Shown one piece after another: positions 1 to 6,457 of a DNA stretch of 12,583 nucleotides; within the stretch, counting starts at the first letter, position 1; each line of letters opens with the position of its first letter. The DNA comes from F23-B02 sp963629425 (GTDB taxonomy: Bacteria > Bacillota > Clostridia > Oscillospirales > Oscillospiraceae). A program made the position numbers and the translations under genes. The stretch is from the NCBI GenBank assembly GCA_963629425.1, contig CAVGIU010000044.1, positions 1 to 12,583 on the forward strand. The letters are read 5' to 3'. Under the pieces are notes generated by a model. It worked only from the letters and a program-made list of their open reading frames with translations. It searched no databases and had not been told where the DNA came from.

Positions 1-65
1 TCGTCGCCGACGGCAGCTTCCGCGATAACCTCAAGGCCGTTGCCGACTACATGGCACAGAAGTGA
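1..65 (+). CDS. 3' end of an unidentified upstream gene (partial)
   Basis: An open frame enters from the left edge (first full codon at base 3) and ends at TGA 63-65, giving about 20 C-terminal residues that finish DNLKAVADYMAQK. The codons are C/G-ending like those of the following genes, and a strong ribosome site for the next gene begins 35 bases later, so this is probably the preceding member of the same catabolic gene cluster. The fragment is too short to assign a family; it could belong to an aldolase, kinase, isomerase or regulator. Confidence 0.6.
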   Translation, partial: VADGSFRDNLKAVADYMAQK

Positions 66-75
66 TCGTACTTGA

Positions 76-90
76 CTGTACACGGTACAG
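76..90. promoter_or_regulatory. Perfect inverted repeat CTGTAC-ACG-GTACAG, possible operator
   Basis: Two perfect 6-base arms (76-81 and 85-90) flank a 3-base spacer, in the 49-bp gap between the upstream stop codon and the permease start. The size and symmetry suit a dimeric repressor site. It could also be a small mRNA hairpin that stabilises the transcript or affects loading at the AGGAGG site 10 bases further on. No matching second copy was noticed elsewhere in the window. Confidence 0.35.
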
Positions 91-114
91 ATATAAAATA
101 GGAGGTATATACTC

Positions 115-1440
115 GTGGAAGAAAACAAACTGAAAAAAGCCCTGACTGCTGCCGGTATCTGGTCAGTCGCAGTCGGCGCGGTCATTTCCGGCAGCTACTA
201 CGGCTGGAACTACATCGCGTCCGAGACTAACTTCACCGGCTGCCTCATCGCAATGGCGATAGCGATACTGTTCTATGTTCCGTTCGCGTTCATGTTCGCA
301 GAGCTCGCAACCGCCATCCCCAGCTCCGCAGGCCCCGCAGCATACACCGAAAAAGCATTCGGACGCGGCGCAGGCTTCTTTGCAGGCTTCAGCTATCTCG
401 TTGAATCCCTGTTCTGCACCCCCGGCATATGCATCGCGGTCGGCGCATATGTACACACCCTGTTCCCCGTCGTTCCCGCAGTCGTCGCATCCGTCGTCGC
501 ATACCTGATCTTCCTGTTCATCAATATGCGCGGCATCGAGGCCGGTCAGGCTATCGGCCTTGTCGTCACCATCATCGGCGTTATCGGCGTTATATTCTAT
601 GCTTGCATCGGTCTGCCTCACGCAGACTTCAGCCTGCTCGGTGAAATGGGAGAGCTCGGCGGCATCAAGGGCATCTTCGTTGCCATCCCCTACGCCGTAT
701 GGTTCTTCCTCGCATTTGAGGCAGGCGGCATGGGCGCAGAGGAATGCAAGAACCCCTCTAAGGACATTCCCAAGGGCTTCATTGTCGGCATCTTCACCCT
801 GCTCGTCGGCGGCATGCTGATGCTCGTCACCACCTTCTCTCTCCTGCCCAAGGAAGAGCTTCTCAAGAATGACGCCCCCATCGCAAACGTCATCAATCAC
901 CTCTTCGGCGAGGGCAGCACGATGAGCATCGTATTCATTGTCATCGCAATGATCGGCCTTATCGCCTCCCTCAACGGCATCATCATCGGCCAGTCCCGTC
1001 AGACCTACGCCTTGGCGCGCTGCAAGTGCCTGCCCGGCTATCTCGGCAAGCTCGATAAGAACGGCACCCCCATCAACGCTCTGCTGACCACCTCCGTCAT
1101 CGGCATCGTCCTGACCCTCATCGGCTCTGTTGACGTTATCGTTGTCATCGCGGGCATCGGCTCGGCATTCATGGCACTGTGCTGCTTTGCATCTTGGATC
1201 AAGCTCGGCAAGGATCAGAAGGATATGCCCCGTCCCTACAAGTGCCCCAAGTGGCTGGGATACCTCGGCGTTCCCTTCTGCATCATCGTCGCCGCCGCTT
1301 CCATCTACAGCGCCGTAGCAGGCAAGTCCCCGCTGCTGTGCATCATTGCATTCGGCTTCTTCGTCGTGGCAATCATCTACTACGCCGTAGCCTGCAAGAA
1401 CAAGAACGGTACCTTCCTCGTAGAGCCTGAGGATCAGTGA
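115..1440 (+). CDS. APC-superfamily permease, ethanolamine-permease-like
   Basis: This is a 441-residue integral membrane transporter of the amino acid-polyamine-organocation superfamily, expected in the cytoplasmic membrane. About 12 hydrophobic segments can be seen, roughly at residues 14-36, 40-63, 85-110, 117-137, 145-165, 188-205, 222-245, 270-295, 319-338, 340-362, 383-402 and 405-426. The N-terminal stretch GAVISGSYYGWNY (21-33), followed by FAELATAIP (61-69), closely resembles the ethanolamine permease branch, and EAGGMGAEECKNPSKDIPKG (202-221) is the conserved APC loop. The start is GTG at 115, chosen because AGGAGG (100-105) lies 9 bases upstream. Codon use is strongly biased to GGC, ATC and GTC, suggesting high expression. 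It leads a set with a kinase and a dehydrogenase, so the cargo may be an amino-alcohol or polyol feeding those enzymes rather than ethanolamine itself; no ethanolamine ammonia-lyase gene is in the window. The family is secure and the substrate is not. Confidence 0.88.
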   Translation: MEENKLKKALTAAGIWSVAVGAVISGSYYGWNYIASETNFTGCLIAMAIAILFYVPFAFMFAELATAIPSSAGPAAYTEKAFGRGAGFFAGFSYLVESLFCTPGICIAVGAYVHTLFPVVPAVVASVVAYLIFLFINMRGIEAGQAIGLVVTIIGVIGVIFYACIGLPHADFSLLGEMGELGGIKGIFVAIPYAVWFFLAFEAGGMGAEECKNPSKDIPKGFIVGIFTLLVGGMLMLVTTFSLLPKEELLKNDAPIANVINHLFGEGSTMSIVFIVIAMIGLIASLNGIIIGQSRQTYALARCKCLPGYLGKLDKNGTPINALLTTSVIGIVLTLIGSVDVIVVIAGIGSAFMALCCFASWIKLGKDQKDMPRPYKCPKWLGYLGVPFCIIVAAASIYSAVAGKSPLLCIIAFGFFVVAIIYYAVACKNKNGTFLVEPEDQ

Positions 1441-1473
1441 TCGTTTTACCGGCAATATCATAAGTAATTAAAA

Positions 1474-1511
1474 CGCCATAGCGGCATCGTCAAATGGCGA
1501 TGCCGCTTTTT
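1474..1511 (+). terminator. Intrinsic terminator between permease and kinase, with alternative pairing
   Basis: Arms GCGGCATCG (1481-1489) and CGATGCCGC (1498-1506) form a perfect 9-bp stem with an 8-base loop, followed by TTTTT (1507-1511). An upstream CGCCAT (1474-1479) can instead pair with ATGGCG (1494-1499), which overlaps the right arm. The next gene has its own ribosome site but no obvious promoter in the short gap, so this probably acts as a partial terminator that lowers kinase and dehydrogenase expression relative to permease. Confidence 0.8.
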
Positions 1512-1537
1512 GATCATTTAGAAAAGGAGCAAAAATA

Positions 1538-3031
1538 ATGAGTTATGTAATCGGCGTTGACCTCGGAACGCAGTCGCTCAAGGGTCTGCTCGTCAATCCC
1601 GAAGGCAAGATCGTCGCGGAGGCTACCTGTGCGCACGATCCCATATACCCCAATCCCGGCTGGGCCGAACAGCCCGTCGAGGACTATCTTCATTCCTTCA
1701 CCACCGTAATAAAGCAGCTCATCGCCGACAGCGGCGTTGACCCCGCAGACATCGGCACAATCGGCATGGACGCGATCAACGACTCCGTCATTGCCACAGA
1801 CGAAAACGGAAACGCACTCAGCAACTGCATCATCTGGCTCGACCGCCGCGCTGAGGCAGAGACAGCCGAGGTCGCAAAGATAGTCGATCCCGCACACGTT
1901 TTCGAGATATCGGGCCTCAATCTCGACTCCACTCACACTGCGGCTAAGATGCTGTGGATAAAGAAAAACCTCCCCGAGGTATTTTCAAAGGCGAAGTACC
2001 TGCTGAACGTCGACAGCTATATGGTCTACTGGATGACCGGCGCAGCTACCGTTGACTATGCGCAGGCCTCGGCCTCGATGATATACAACGTATCCGAAAA
2101 GAAATGGTCTCCGGAGTTAGCCAATGCTTTCGACCTCGATCCCGAGCTGCTTGGCAGAATAGTCAAGGCGGAGACCGTCGTCGGCACGCTCTCGGAGCTG
2201 GCAGCGCGCCGTTTGGGTCTTACGACCAAAACCAAGGTCATCTGCGGCACCGGCGACGAGCACAGCGCCTGCCTCGGCTCGGGTCTCGTAAAGCCCGGCA
2301 TGGTCTGCGACATTACCGGCACGGCAGAGCCTGTTGCCGGAACCTCCGACAAGCCCGTTTTTGACAAGAAGGGTCTTGTTGAGACCCACCATTCCGCGGA
2401 CTCACGCCTGTGGCTGATCGAGAACCCCGGCTTCGTCTCCGGCGGCTCGACAAGATGGTACAAGGACACCATCCTGCGTCTGCCGAACTATGATCTGATG
2501 AACACTCAGGCAAAGCGCAGCCCCATCGGCTCGAACGGCGTGACCTTCCTGCCCTGCATGGGCGGCGCGATGACCCCGACATGGAACGGCTGCGCACGCG
2601 GCACGTTCACCGGTCTTACGCTCAGCCACACGCTTGACGATATGTCACGCGCGGTGTTTGAGGGTATCTCCTTCGGTCTGAGGGACAACGTTGACAGGTT
2701 CGAGGAGATCGGCATGGACTGCTCGAGCGTCCGCATAGTCGGCGGTTCGACCAAATCCCCCTTCTGGTGCCAGATGAAGGCCGACGTTCTCGGCAAGCCG
2801 CTGGTAGCCACCAAGAACCCCGAGGGTGCAGCCATAGGTGCCGCAATGCTCGCATCCGTTGCCGAGGGCAACTTTGCAAGCCTTGACGAGGCGGCCGAGG
2901 CTATGGTCGAGCTCGGCGCAACCTACGAGCCGGATCTGAGCAAGAAGCCCGCTTACGACGAGGCATATGAGCGCTACTATGAGTGCTACTACATCATGGA
3001 ACCGTTTTTCAACAAATACTACAAGGCATAA
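1538..3031 (+). CDS. FGGY-family carbohydrate kinase, xylulokinase-like
   Basis: This 497-residue cytoplasmic kinase would phosphorylate a sugar or polyol with ATP; the length is normal for FGGY kinases. The N-terminal phosphate-binding motif GVDLGTQSLKG is at residues 6-16 with the conserved D8. The catalytic base is probably D240 in CGTGDEHSACLGSG (236-249). The C-terminal adenosine-site stretch GGSTKSPFWCQMKADVLG (402-419) and PEGAAIGAA (428-436) are closest to XylB-type xylulokinases. The xylulokinase substrate loop GQMHG is absent: the equivalent place reads GMDAIND (76-82), so the substrate is probably not D-xylulose. The start is ATG 1538, with AAGGAG (1524-1529) 8 bases upstream. It lies 22 bp before the dehydrogenase gene, so its product is the likely substrate of that enzyme. 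The family call is secure and the substrate unknown; alternatives are erythritol, ribulose, glycerol-like or other polyol kinases. Confidence 0.9.
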   Translation: MSYVIGVDLGTQSLKGLLVNPEGKIVAEATCAHDPIYPNPGWAEQPVEDYLHSFTTVIKQLIADSGVDPADIGTIGMDAINDSVIATDENGNALSNCIIWLDRRAEAETAEVAKIVDPAHVFEISGLNLDSTHTAAKMLWIKKNLPEVFSKAKYLLNVDSYMVYWMTGAATVDYAQASASMIYNVSEKKWSPELANAFDLDPELLGRIVKAETVVGTLSELAARRLGLTTKTKVICGTGDEHSACLGSGLVKPGMVCDITGTAEPVAGTSDKPVFDKKGLVETHHSADSRLWLIENPGFVSGGSTRWYKDTILRLPNYDLMNTQAKRSPIGSNGVTFLPCMGGAMTPTWNGCARGTFTGLTLSHTLDDMSRAVFEGISFGLRDNVDRFEEIGMDCSSVRIVGGSTKSPFWCQMKADVLGKPLVATKNPEGAAIGAAMLASVAEGNFASLDEAAEAMVELGATYEPDLSKKPAYDEAYERYYECYYIMEPFFNKYYKA

Positions 3032-3053
3032 TTTAAAAAGGAAGTAATCTGAA

Positions 3054-4499
3054 ATGCTTGACAACCGTTTGATAGAAGCCGACGCAACAAAGCTTGATGA
3101 GCTGCGCGGAATACTCAAGGCACAGCCCGACTCCGAAAAGCTCTGCGGCATCGGCATGAAGGAGATACACATCGAGCACGGCGCGGCCAAAAAGGTCTGC
3201 TCGGCCGTAAAGAGCCTTACCGAGGGCAAGAAGGTCCTCATGGTAACCGGCCCCACGGAGATCGTCGATGTGGACGGAAAGAACGTCAAAGAGGCGGTAA
3301 AGGCTTACCTTGACGAGGAATATGAGGTCGAATGGCTCGTTATAAGTGAGCCGGACAGCATCGTCCATGCCACCCCGGAGAATGCGGCGAAAATACAGGC
3401 TCATTTTGAGGGCAAGGACATCGTCGTCGGTATAGGCGGCGGCACGATCTGCGATCTGTGCAAATATTCCACTTATTACCACGACCACGAAAACCCGCTG
3501 CCGCTGGTCATCGTACAAACCGCGCTGTCGGTAAACGCCTTCTCCGACGACTCATCGGTCATGCTTATTAACGGCGTTAAGCGCACCGTTCACTCCCGCT
3601 ATCCGCTCATTCTCATCATCGACCTCGACATAGTCGCCGCGGCTCCCGCGGAGATGAACGTCAGCGGCTACGGCGACCTCATCGCAACGTGGACGGCGCC
3701 CGTTGACTGGTATCTCGGCAACATTCTCGGTATGGGGCAGAATTTCCACACCGCCCCCTCGGACATGATCCGCACCCAGTGCGACAGGCTGCTCGAAAAC
3801 TCGGAGAAGCTCGCGGCCGGCGACGCCAAAACGCTCGGCGAGCTTGCAAATGTCCTGACCCTCAGCGGTCTTTCCATGGGTCTTGCAAACGAGAGCTCCC
3901 CGGCTTCCGGCTCGGAGCACGTCATGAGCCACCTTATCGATATGGCCTCCGGCATCCGCAAGACCGGCATCTGCTACCACGGCACTCAGGTCGCCGTTTC
4001 GGGCATCATGTCAGAGATAATCTGGGACTGGCTCCTGAACGACTTCGACCCGAAGCAGGTCGATCTTGACAAGTGCTATCCCTCCTTTGAGGAGATGGAG
4101 CCGCGCGTGAAGGCCGCCTTCGACTGGCTCGACGATACGCACAACGCCGCAAACGAGTGCTGGGCCGATTATCAGAAGAAGCTCAAGCGCTGGCACGAGC
4201 ACAAGGCCGAGTTTAAGGCCTTCCTCGAGGGCTTCGACGAATTCAAAAAAGCAGTCGCGCCCTGGGTCAAAAAGCCCGAGTACATTGCCGAATGCATGCA
4301 CAAGGCAAATGCGCCCACAAGATATTCAAAGCTCAACTTCCCCGTGGACGAAAAGACCGTCCGCTGGGCCGTTACCAACTGCCACCTCATGCGCAATCGC
4401 TTCTCTGTCATAGACCTGCTGCACTTCACCGGCTTTTGGACGGATGAGTTCGTGCAGAAGCTCATCGACCGTGCGGAAGCGATGGATGCAGGTTTATGA
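3054..4499 (+). CDS. AraM/glycerol-1-phosphate dehydrogenase-like enzyme (iron-ADH fold)
   Basis: A 481-residue cytoplasmic NAD(P)-dependent dehydrogenase of the dehydroquinate synthase/glycerol dehydrogenase/AraM superfamily. The nucleotide-binding segment GIGGGTICD is at 126-134. Expected metal ligands are D208 in GYGDLI, H289 in SGSEHVMSH (285-293) and H309 in YHG. The W213...VDW (217-219) pattern also fits AraM. In the family the segment after the conserved Thr usually carries a substrate-contacting Asp (S-x-D-G/A); here the place reads TALSVNAFS (156-164), with N161 instead. The protein is about 80-90 residues longer than Bacillus AraM, the surplus lying in a charged, probably helical C-terminal part (about 345-430). 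The start is ATG 3054 with AGGAAG (3039-3044) upstream; the stop overlaps the next gene as ATGA. Placed after a sugar/polyol kinase, it most likely oxidises a phosphorylated polyol or reduces the ketose phosphate. Glycerol-1-phosphate is possible but not established. Confidence 0.85.
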   Translation: MLDNRLIEADATKLDELRGILKAQPDSEKLCGIGMKEIHIEHGAAKKVCSAVKSLTEGKKVLMVTGPTEIVDVDGKNVKEAVKAYLDEEYEVEWLVISEPDSIVHATPENAAKIQAHFEGKDIVVGIGGGTICDLCKYSTYYHDHENPLPLVIVQTALSVNAFSDDSSVMLINGVKRTVHSRYPLILIIDLDIVAAAPAEMNVSGYGDLIATWTAPVDWYLGNILGMGQNFHTAPSDMIRTQCDRLLENSEKLAAGDAKTLGELANVLTLSGLSMGLANESSPASGSEHVMSHLIDMASGIRKTGICYHGTQVAVSGIMSEIIWDWLLNDFDPKQVDLDKCYPSFEEMEPRVKAAFDWLDDTHNAANECWADYQKKLKRWHEHKAEFKAFLEGFDEFKKAVAPWVKKPEYIAECMHKANAPTRYSKLNFPVDEKTVRWAVTNCHLMRNRFSVIDLLHFTGFWTDEFVQKLIDRAEAMDAGL

Positions 4500-5302
4500 G
4501 CTATCTGCCCGAGAGTTTTCTCCGCGGCCAGATAAATGCCCGTGACCTCGGCGGCATACGGGCCGCCGGAGGCAGAACGGTAAAGAAGCACAAGCTCATA
4601 AGATCGGGCGAACTCTCGCGGCTTACGGAGGCGGATCTTGAAAAGCTGACACATATAAGGCTTTCCGCGGTCGTCGATCTCCGGAGCCCCTCGGAGCTGG
4701 CTCTTAAAAAGGACCGGCTGCCGGACGGTGTGCGCTTTGTGCACTGTCCGGTGGTGTCCGATCTTGTCCCCGGCATAACGCGCGAATCCGTTGAGGATCC
4801 CTACGACGGCTTAAAGCGCGCAGATTATGCCCGGGATCTCAGGGAGGGCGGCATGGCGAAAATGCGCTCGCTGTATCCGATACTTGTCGAGAGCGAAAAT
4901 GCCGTTCAGCAGTACCGCCGTTTTTTCGACTGTGTCCTTGAAAACGGGGACGGCGCCGTGCTGTTCCACTGTGCAATGGGAAAGGACAGAGCCGGCGTTG
5001 CAGCGGCACTGCTGCTGTACGCCCTCGGGGCGTCGCGTGAGGATATCATGCGCGATTATATGTACACGGCTCTTGTCTGCGCGGAAAAAATACGCTGCGA
5101 CACCGACGCCTGCCGTGAGCTCACCGATGACGAGGAGCTGCTTGAGTCGATCTACTGGCTAAATACCACGCACGAGAGCTATCTTGACGCCATGTTCCGG
5201 AGCTGCACCGAGCAGTGCGGCAGCGTTGAGCGCTATCTGGCCGAAAAGCTCGGTCTTACGCAGAATAAGCTCTCTCAGCTGCGGACAATGTATCTTGAAT
5301 AG
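4496..5302 (+). CDS. CX5R phosphatase, Y_phosphatase3 (tyrosine/phosphoinositide) family
   Basis: A 268-residue cytoplasmic phosphatase with no signal peptide or membrane segment. NARDLGGIRA (14-23), the RSGEL (36-40) strand and VVDLRSPSEL (59-68) are hallmarks of the atypical bacterial tyrosine/dual-specificity family that includes mycobacterial PtpB and Listeria LipA. The active-site loop HCAMGKDRAG (158-167) supplies nucleophile C159 and R165; the lysine inside the loop (K163) is shared with phosphoinositide-active members. The residue after R165 is Ala, where Thr is common. The start is ATG 4496, overlapping the dehydrogenase stop by 4 bases, which indicates translational coupling. The strong terminator right after it makes it the last gene of the block. 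In a catabolic operon it may remove an accumulating phospho-intermediate or a phosphorylated lipid head group, or regulate by dephosphorylating proteins; the sequence does not decide. Confidence 0.85.
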   Translation: MSYLPESFLRGQINARDLGGIRAAGGRTVKKHKLIRSGELSRLTEADLEKLTHIRLSAVVDLRSPSELALKKDRLPDGVRFVHCPVVSDLVPGITRESVEDPYDGLKRADYARDLREGGMAKMRSLYPILVESENAVQQYRRFFDCVLENGDGAVLFHCAMGKDRAGVAAALLLYALGASREDIMRDYMYTALVCAEKIRCDTDACRELTDDEELLESIYWLNTTHESYLDAMFRSCTEQCGSVERYLAEKLGLTQNKLSQLRTMYLE

Positions 5303-5303
5303 C

Positions 5304-5339
5304 AAAAAAATGCACCGTCTGTTTAGACGGTGCATTTTT
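5304..5339. terminator. Strong bidirectional intrinsic terminator
   Basis: Perfect 10-bp arms TGCACCGTCT (5311-5320) and AGACGGTGCA (5325-5334) enclose a GTTT loop, with A7 on the left (5304-5310) and T5 on the right (5335-5339). It therefore terminates both the + strand phosphatase transcript and the - strand transcript carrying the small peptide gene, whose stop is 22 bases away. Confidence 0.93.
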
Positions 5340-5360
5340 CATTAATTGGGGGGATTTTAA

Positions 5361-5459
5361 TCAGAAGATGATGTCCAGCAGAATTCTCAGAACTGCCAGC
5401 ATACCGATGCCCTTCAGGATATCGTCTTTATCGGGCATTACCTGCATCATGTTGTCCAT
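5361..5459 (-). CDS. Unrecognised 32-residue hydrophobic peptide
   Basis: A short frame runs from ATG (5457-5459) to TGA (5361-5363), with AAGGAG (5467-5472) exactly 7 bases upstream of the start; this is among the best ribosome sites in the window. The product begins MDNMM, has an acidic patch PDKDD (9-13), then a helix-prone hydrophobic stretch from I14 to F32 broken by K16, R25 and D29, ending in LLDIIF (27-32). It resembles a small single-helix membrane or amphipathic peptide. I do not recognise a family and no export or processing motif is evident. It lies about 160 bp downstream of the PHP gene on the same strand and ends at the shared terminator, so it is either the tail of the glmS transcript or separately transcribed. 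Its function is unknown. Confidence 0.6.
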   Translation of the reverse strand: MDNMMQVMPDKDDILKGIGMLAVLRILLDIIF

Positions 5460-5488
5460 AGTAGTTCTCCTTCCACATATTTTTTCAA

Positions 5489-5512
5489 GGGGGGGTATAG
5501 GCCTTGCGGCCT
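5489..5512 (-). other. Small GCAA-loop hairpin and C7 tract in the leader of the 32-residue peptide gene
   Basis: On the - strand AGGCC-GCAA-GGCCT (5499-5512) forms a 5-bp stem capped by a GNRA tetraloop, followed three bases later by seven C residues (5489-5495), about 30 bases before the peptide start codon. It could be an mRNA stability or translation-control element. There is no T-tract directly after it, so it is not a standard terminator. No convincing promoter was found in the AT-rich stretch 5520-5610. Confidence 0.35.
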
Positions 5513-5610
5513 GTTATCTATAAAGACGGAGAACGTGCCGCGATATTTCGCTTTTTCTAAACTTTTTTATGAAAAAAATTTATTTTCGGAGTTTTGGCTG
5601 CATTTCGTAT

Positions 5611-5657
5611 GGCGCCCTTATGAATTTCTTAAATTCTCAAGCAGCTCATAGGGCGCC
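5611..5657. other. Long inverted repeat spanning the PHP gene stop codon
   Basis: GGCGCCC (5611-5617) pairs with GGGCGCC (5651-5657). The stem continues through TATG/CATA after one bulged base, and the loop contains a second perfect stem, GAATTT-CTT-AAATTC (5622-5636). The structure includes the last codons of the PHP gene. It lacks a following T-run on the - strand, so it is more likely a 3' stabilising or processing hairpin than an intrinsic terminator. Confidence 0.45.
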
Positions 5658-6457
5658 GATAATTCGCCGTTTATGCCGCTGCCGAGGTTGATATGCGGCT
5701 TATTTTTGCCGTGCCAGTCGCTCCCTGCGGTGGGACAAAAACCGTACTTTTTCGCAGCGGCGAGATACTTGGCGACGAGCTCCGGCCCGTAGCCTGAGTA
5801 GTAGCACTCAAGGCCCGCGACACCGCAGGCGCGCGAGCGCTCCATGAGCTCGGTAAAGCGCTCGGGCGTGAGCTTATACTGCCCCGGATGCGCGATGACG
5901 GGCTTGCCGCCTGCCGAGCGGATGAGCTCAGCTGCGTCCTCGACGCTTAAAAAGTGGCGGCGAATGTAATATTTGCAGCCGGGGTCCAAGAATCGCTCAA
6001 ACGCATCCTGCACGCTTTCGGCAACGCCTGCCTCGACCATGCGCAGTGCAAAGTGCGGCCTGCCGATAGTCGAGCCGGGGTGCTTTGCCCGGAGCTCGTC
6101 GAGGTCGATATAAAGCCCGTCGCGTGCGAGCATGTCCACCATTTTTCTGTTGCGCTCGTCGCGGTCGCGCACGATCCAGTCGAGCACCGGGGGCAGCTTA
6201 TTCGAGCGGATATCCAAATCATAGCCGAGCATGTGAACCTCTCTGTCGTACCAGCCGCAGCCGAGCTCCATGCCCGCAACGACCTCGACGCCGAATTCCT
6301 TTCCGGCCTGCTGAGCCTCGGCCACGCCGTTTACACTGTCGTGGTCTGTTATCGCAATGGCGCGCAGACCGAGCTCGTGCGCATATCTTACCGTCTCCGT
6401 CGGTGATTCCGAGCCGTCGGAGGCATTTGTATGAACGTGAAGGTCTATTTCTCTCAC
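5618..6457 (-). CDS. PHP-domain phosphoesterase (TrpH/YciV, RNase AM-like)
   Basis: A 279-residue cytoplasmic metal-dependent phosphoesterase; characterised relatives hydrolyse 3',5'-bisphosphonucleotides or trim RNA 5' ends. The PHP metal-site motifs are all present: DLHVHTNASDG (5-15), TDHDS (37-41), GMELG (62-66), H75 in REVHMLG, GRPHFA (132-137), IAHPGQ (188-193) and GSDWHG (245-250). The start is GTG 6455-6457, so the product opens MREIDLHVHT as usual; it overlaps the preceding TGA as GTGA, with GGAG 11 bases upstream inside the deaminase gene. The same frame stays open to 6640, but that would add about 60 basic residues overlapping the deaminase gene, and is rejected. Coupling to an MtaD-like deaminase suggests a joint role in adenosine-nucleotide turnover. 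The exact substrate is uncertain. Confidence 0.88.
   Translation of the reverse strand: MREIDLHVHTNASDGSESPTETVRYAHELGLRAIAITDHDSVNGVAEAQQAGKEFGVEVVAGMELGCGWYDREVHMLGYDLDIRSNKLPPVLDWIVRDRDERNRKMVDMLARDGLYIDLDELRAKHPGSTIGRPHFALRMVEAGVAESVQDAFERFLDPGCKYYIRRHFLSVEDAAELIRSAGGKPVIAHPGQYKLTPERFTELMERSRACGVAGLECYYSGYGPELVAKYLAAAKKYGFCPTAGSDWHGKNKPHINLGSGINGELSAPYELLENLRNS

Noticed and set aside
72..99. Promoter-like TTGACT ... TAAAAT before the permease (16-base spacer)
   Set aside because: Transcription would begin near 106, after the AGGAGG at 100-105, so the message would lack its ribosome site.
163..1461. Long antisense frame (432 codons) opposite the permease
   Set aside because: Its product is an improbable run of Asp, Cys, Ala and Gly with no domain, a by-product of strong codon bias in the real gene on the other strand.
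2645..3289. 214-codon antisense frame across the kinase-dehydrogenase junction
   Set aside because: It spans two clear + strand genes and has no family resemblance.
5340..5617. CRISPR, tRNA or riboswitch in the largest gap between annotated long genes
   Set aside because: No direct repeats, cloverleaf or known aptamer core seen; the gap holds the small peptide gene, its leader hairpin and AT-rich sequence.
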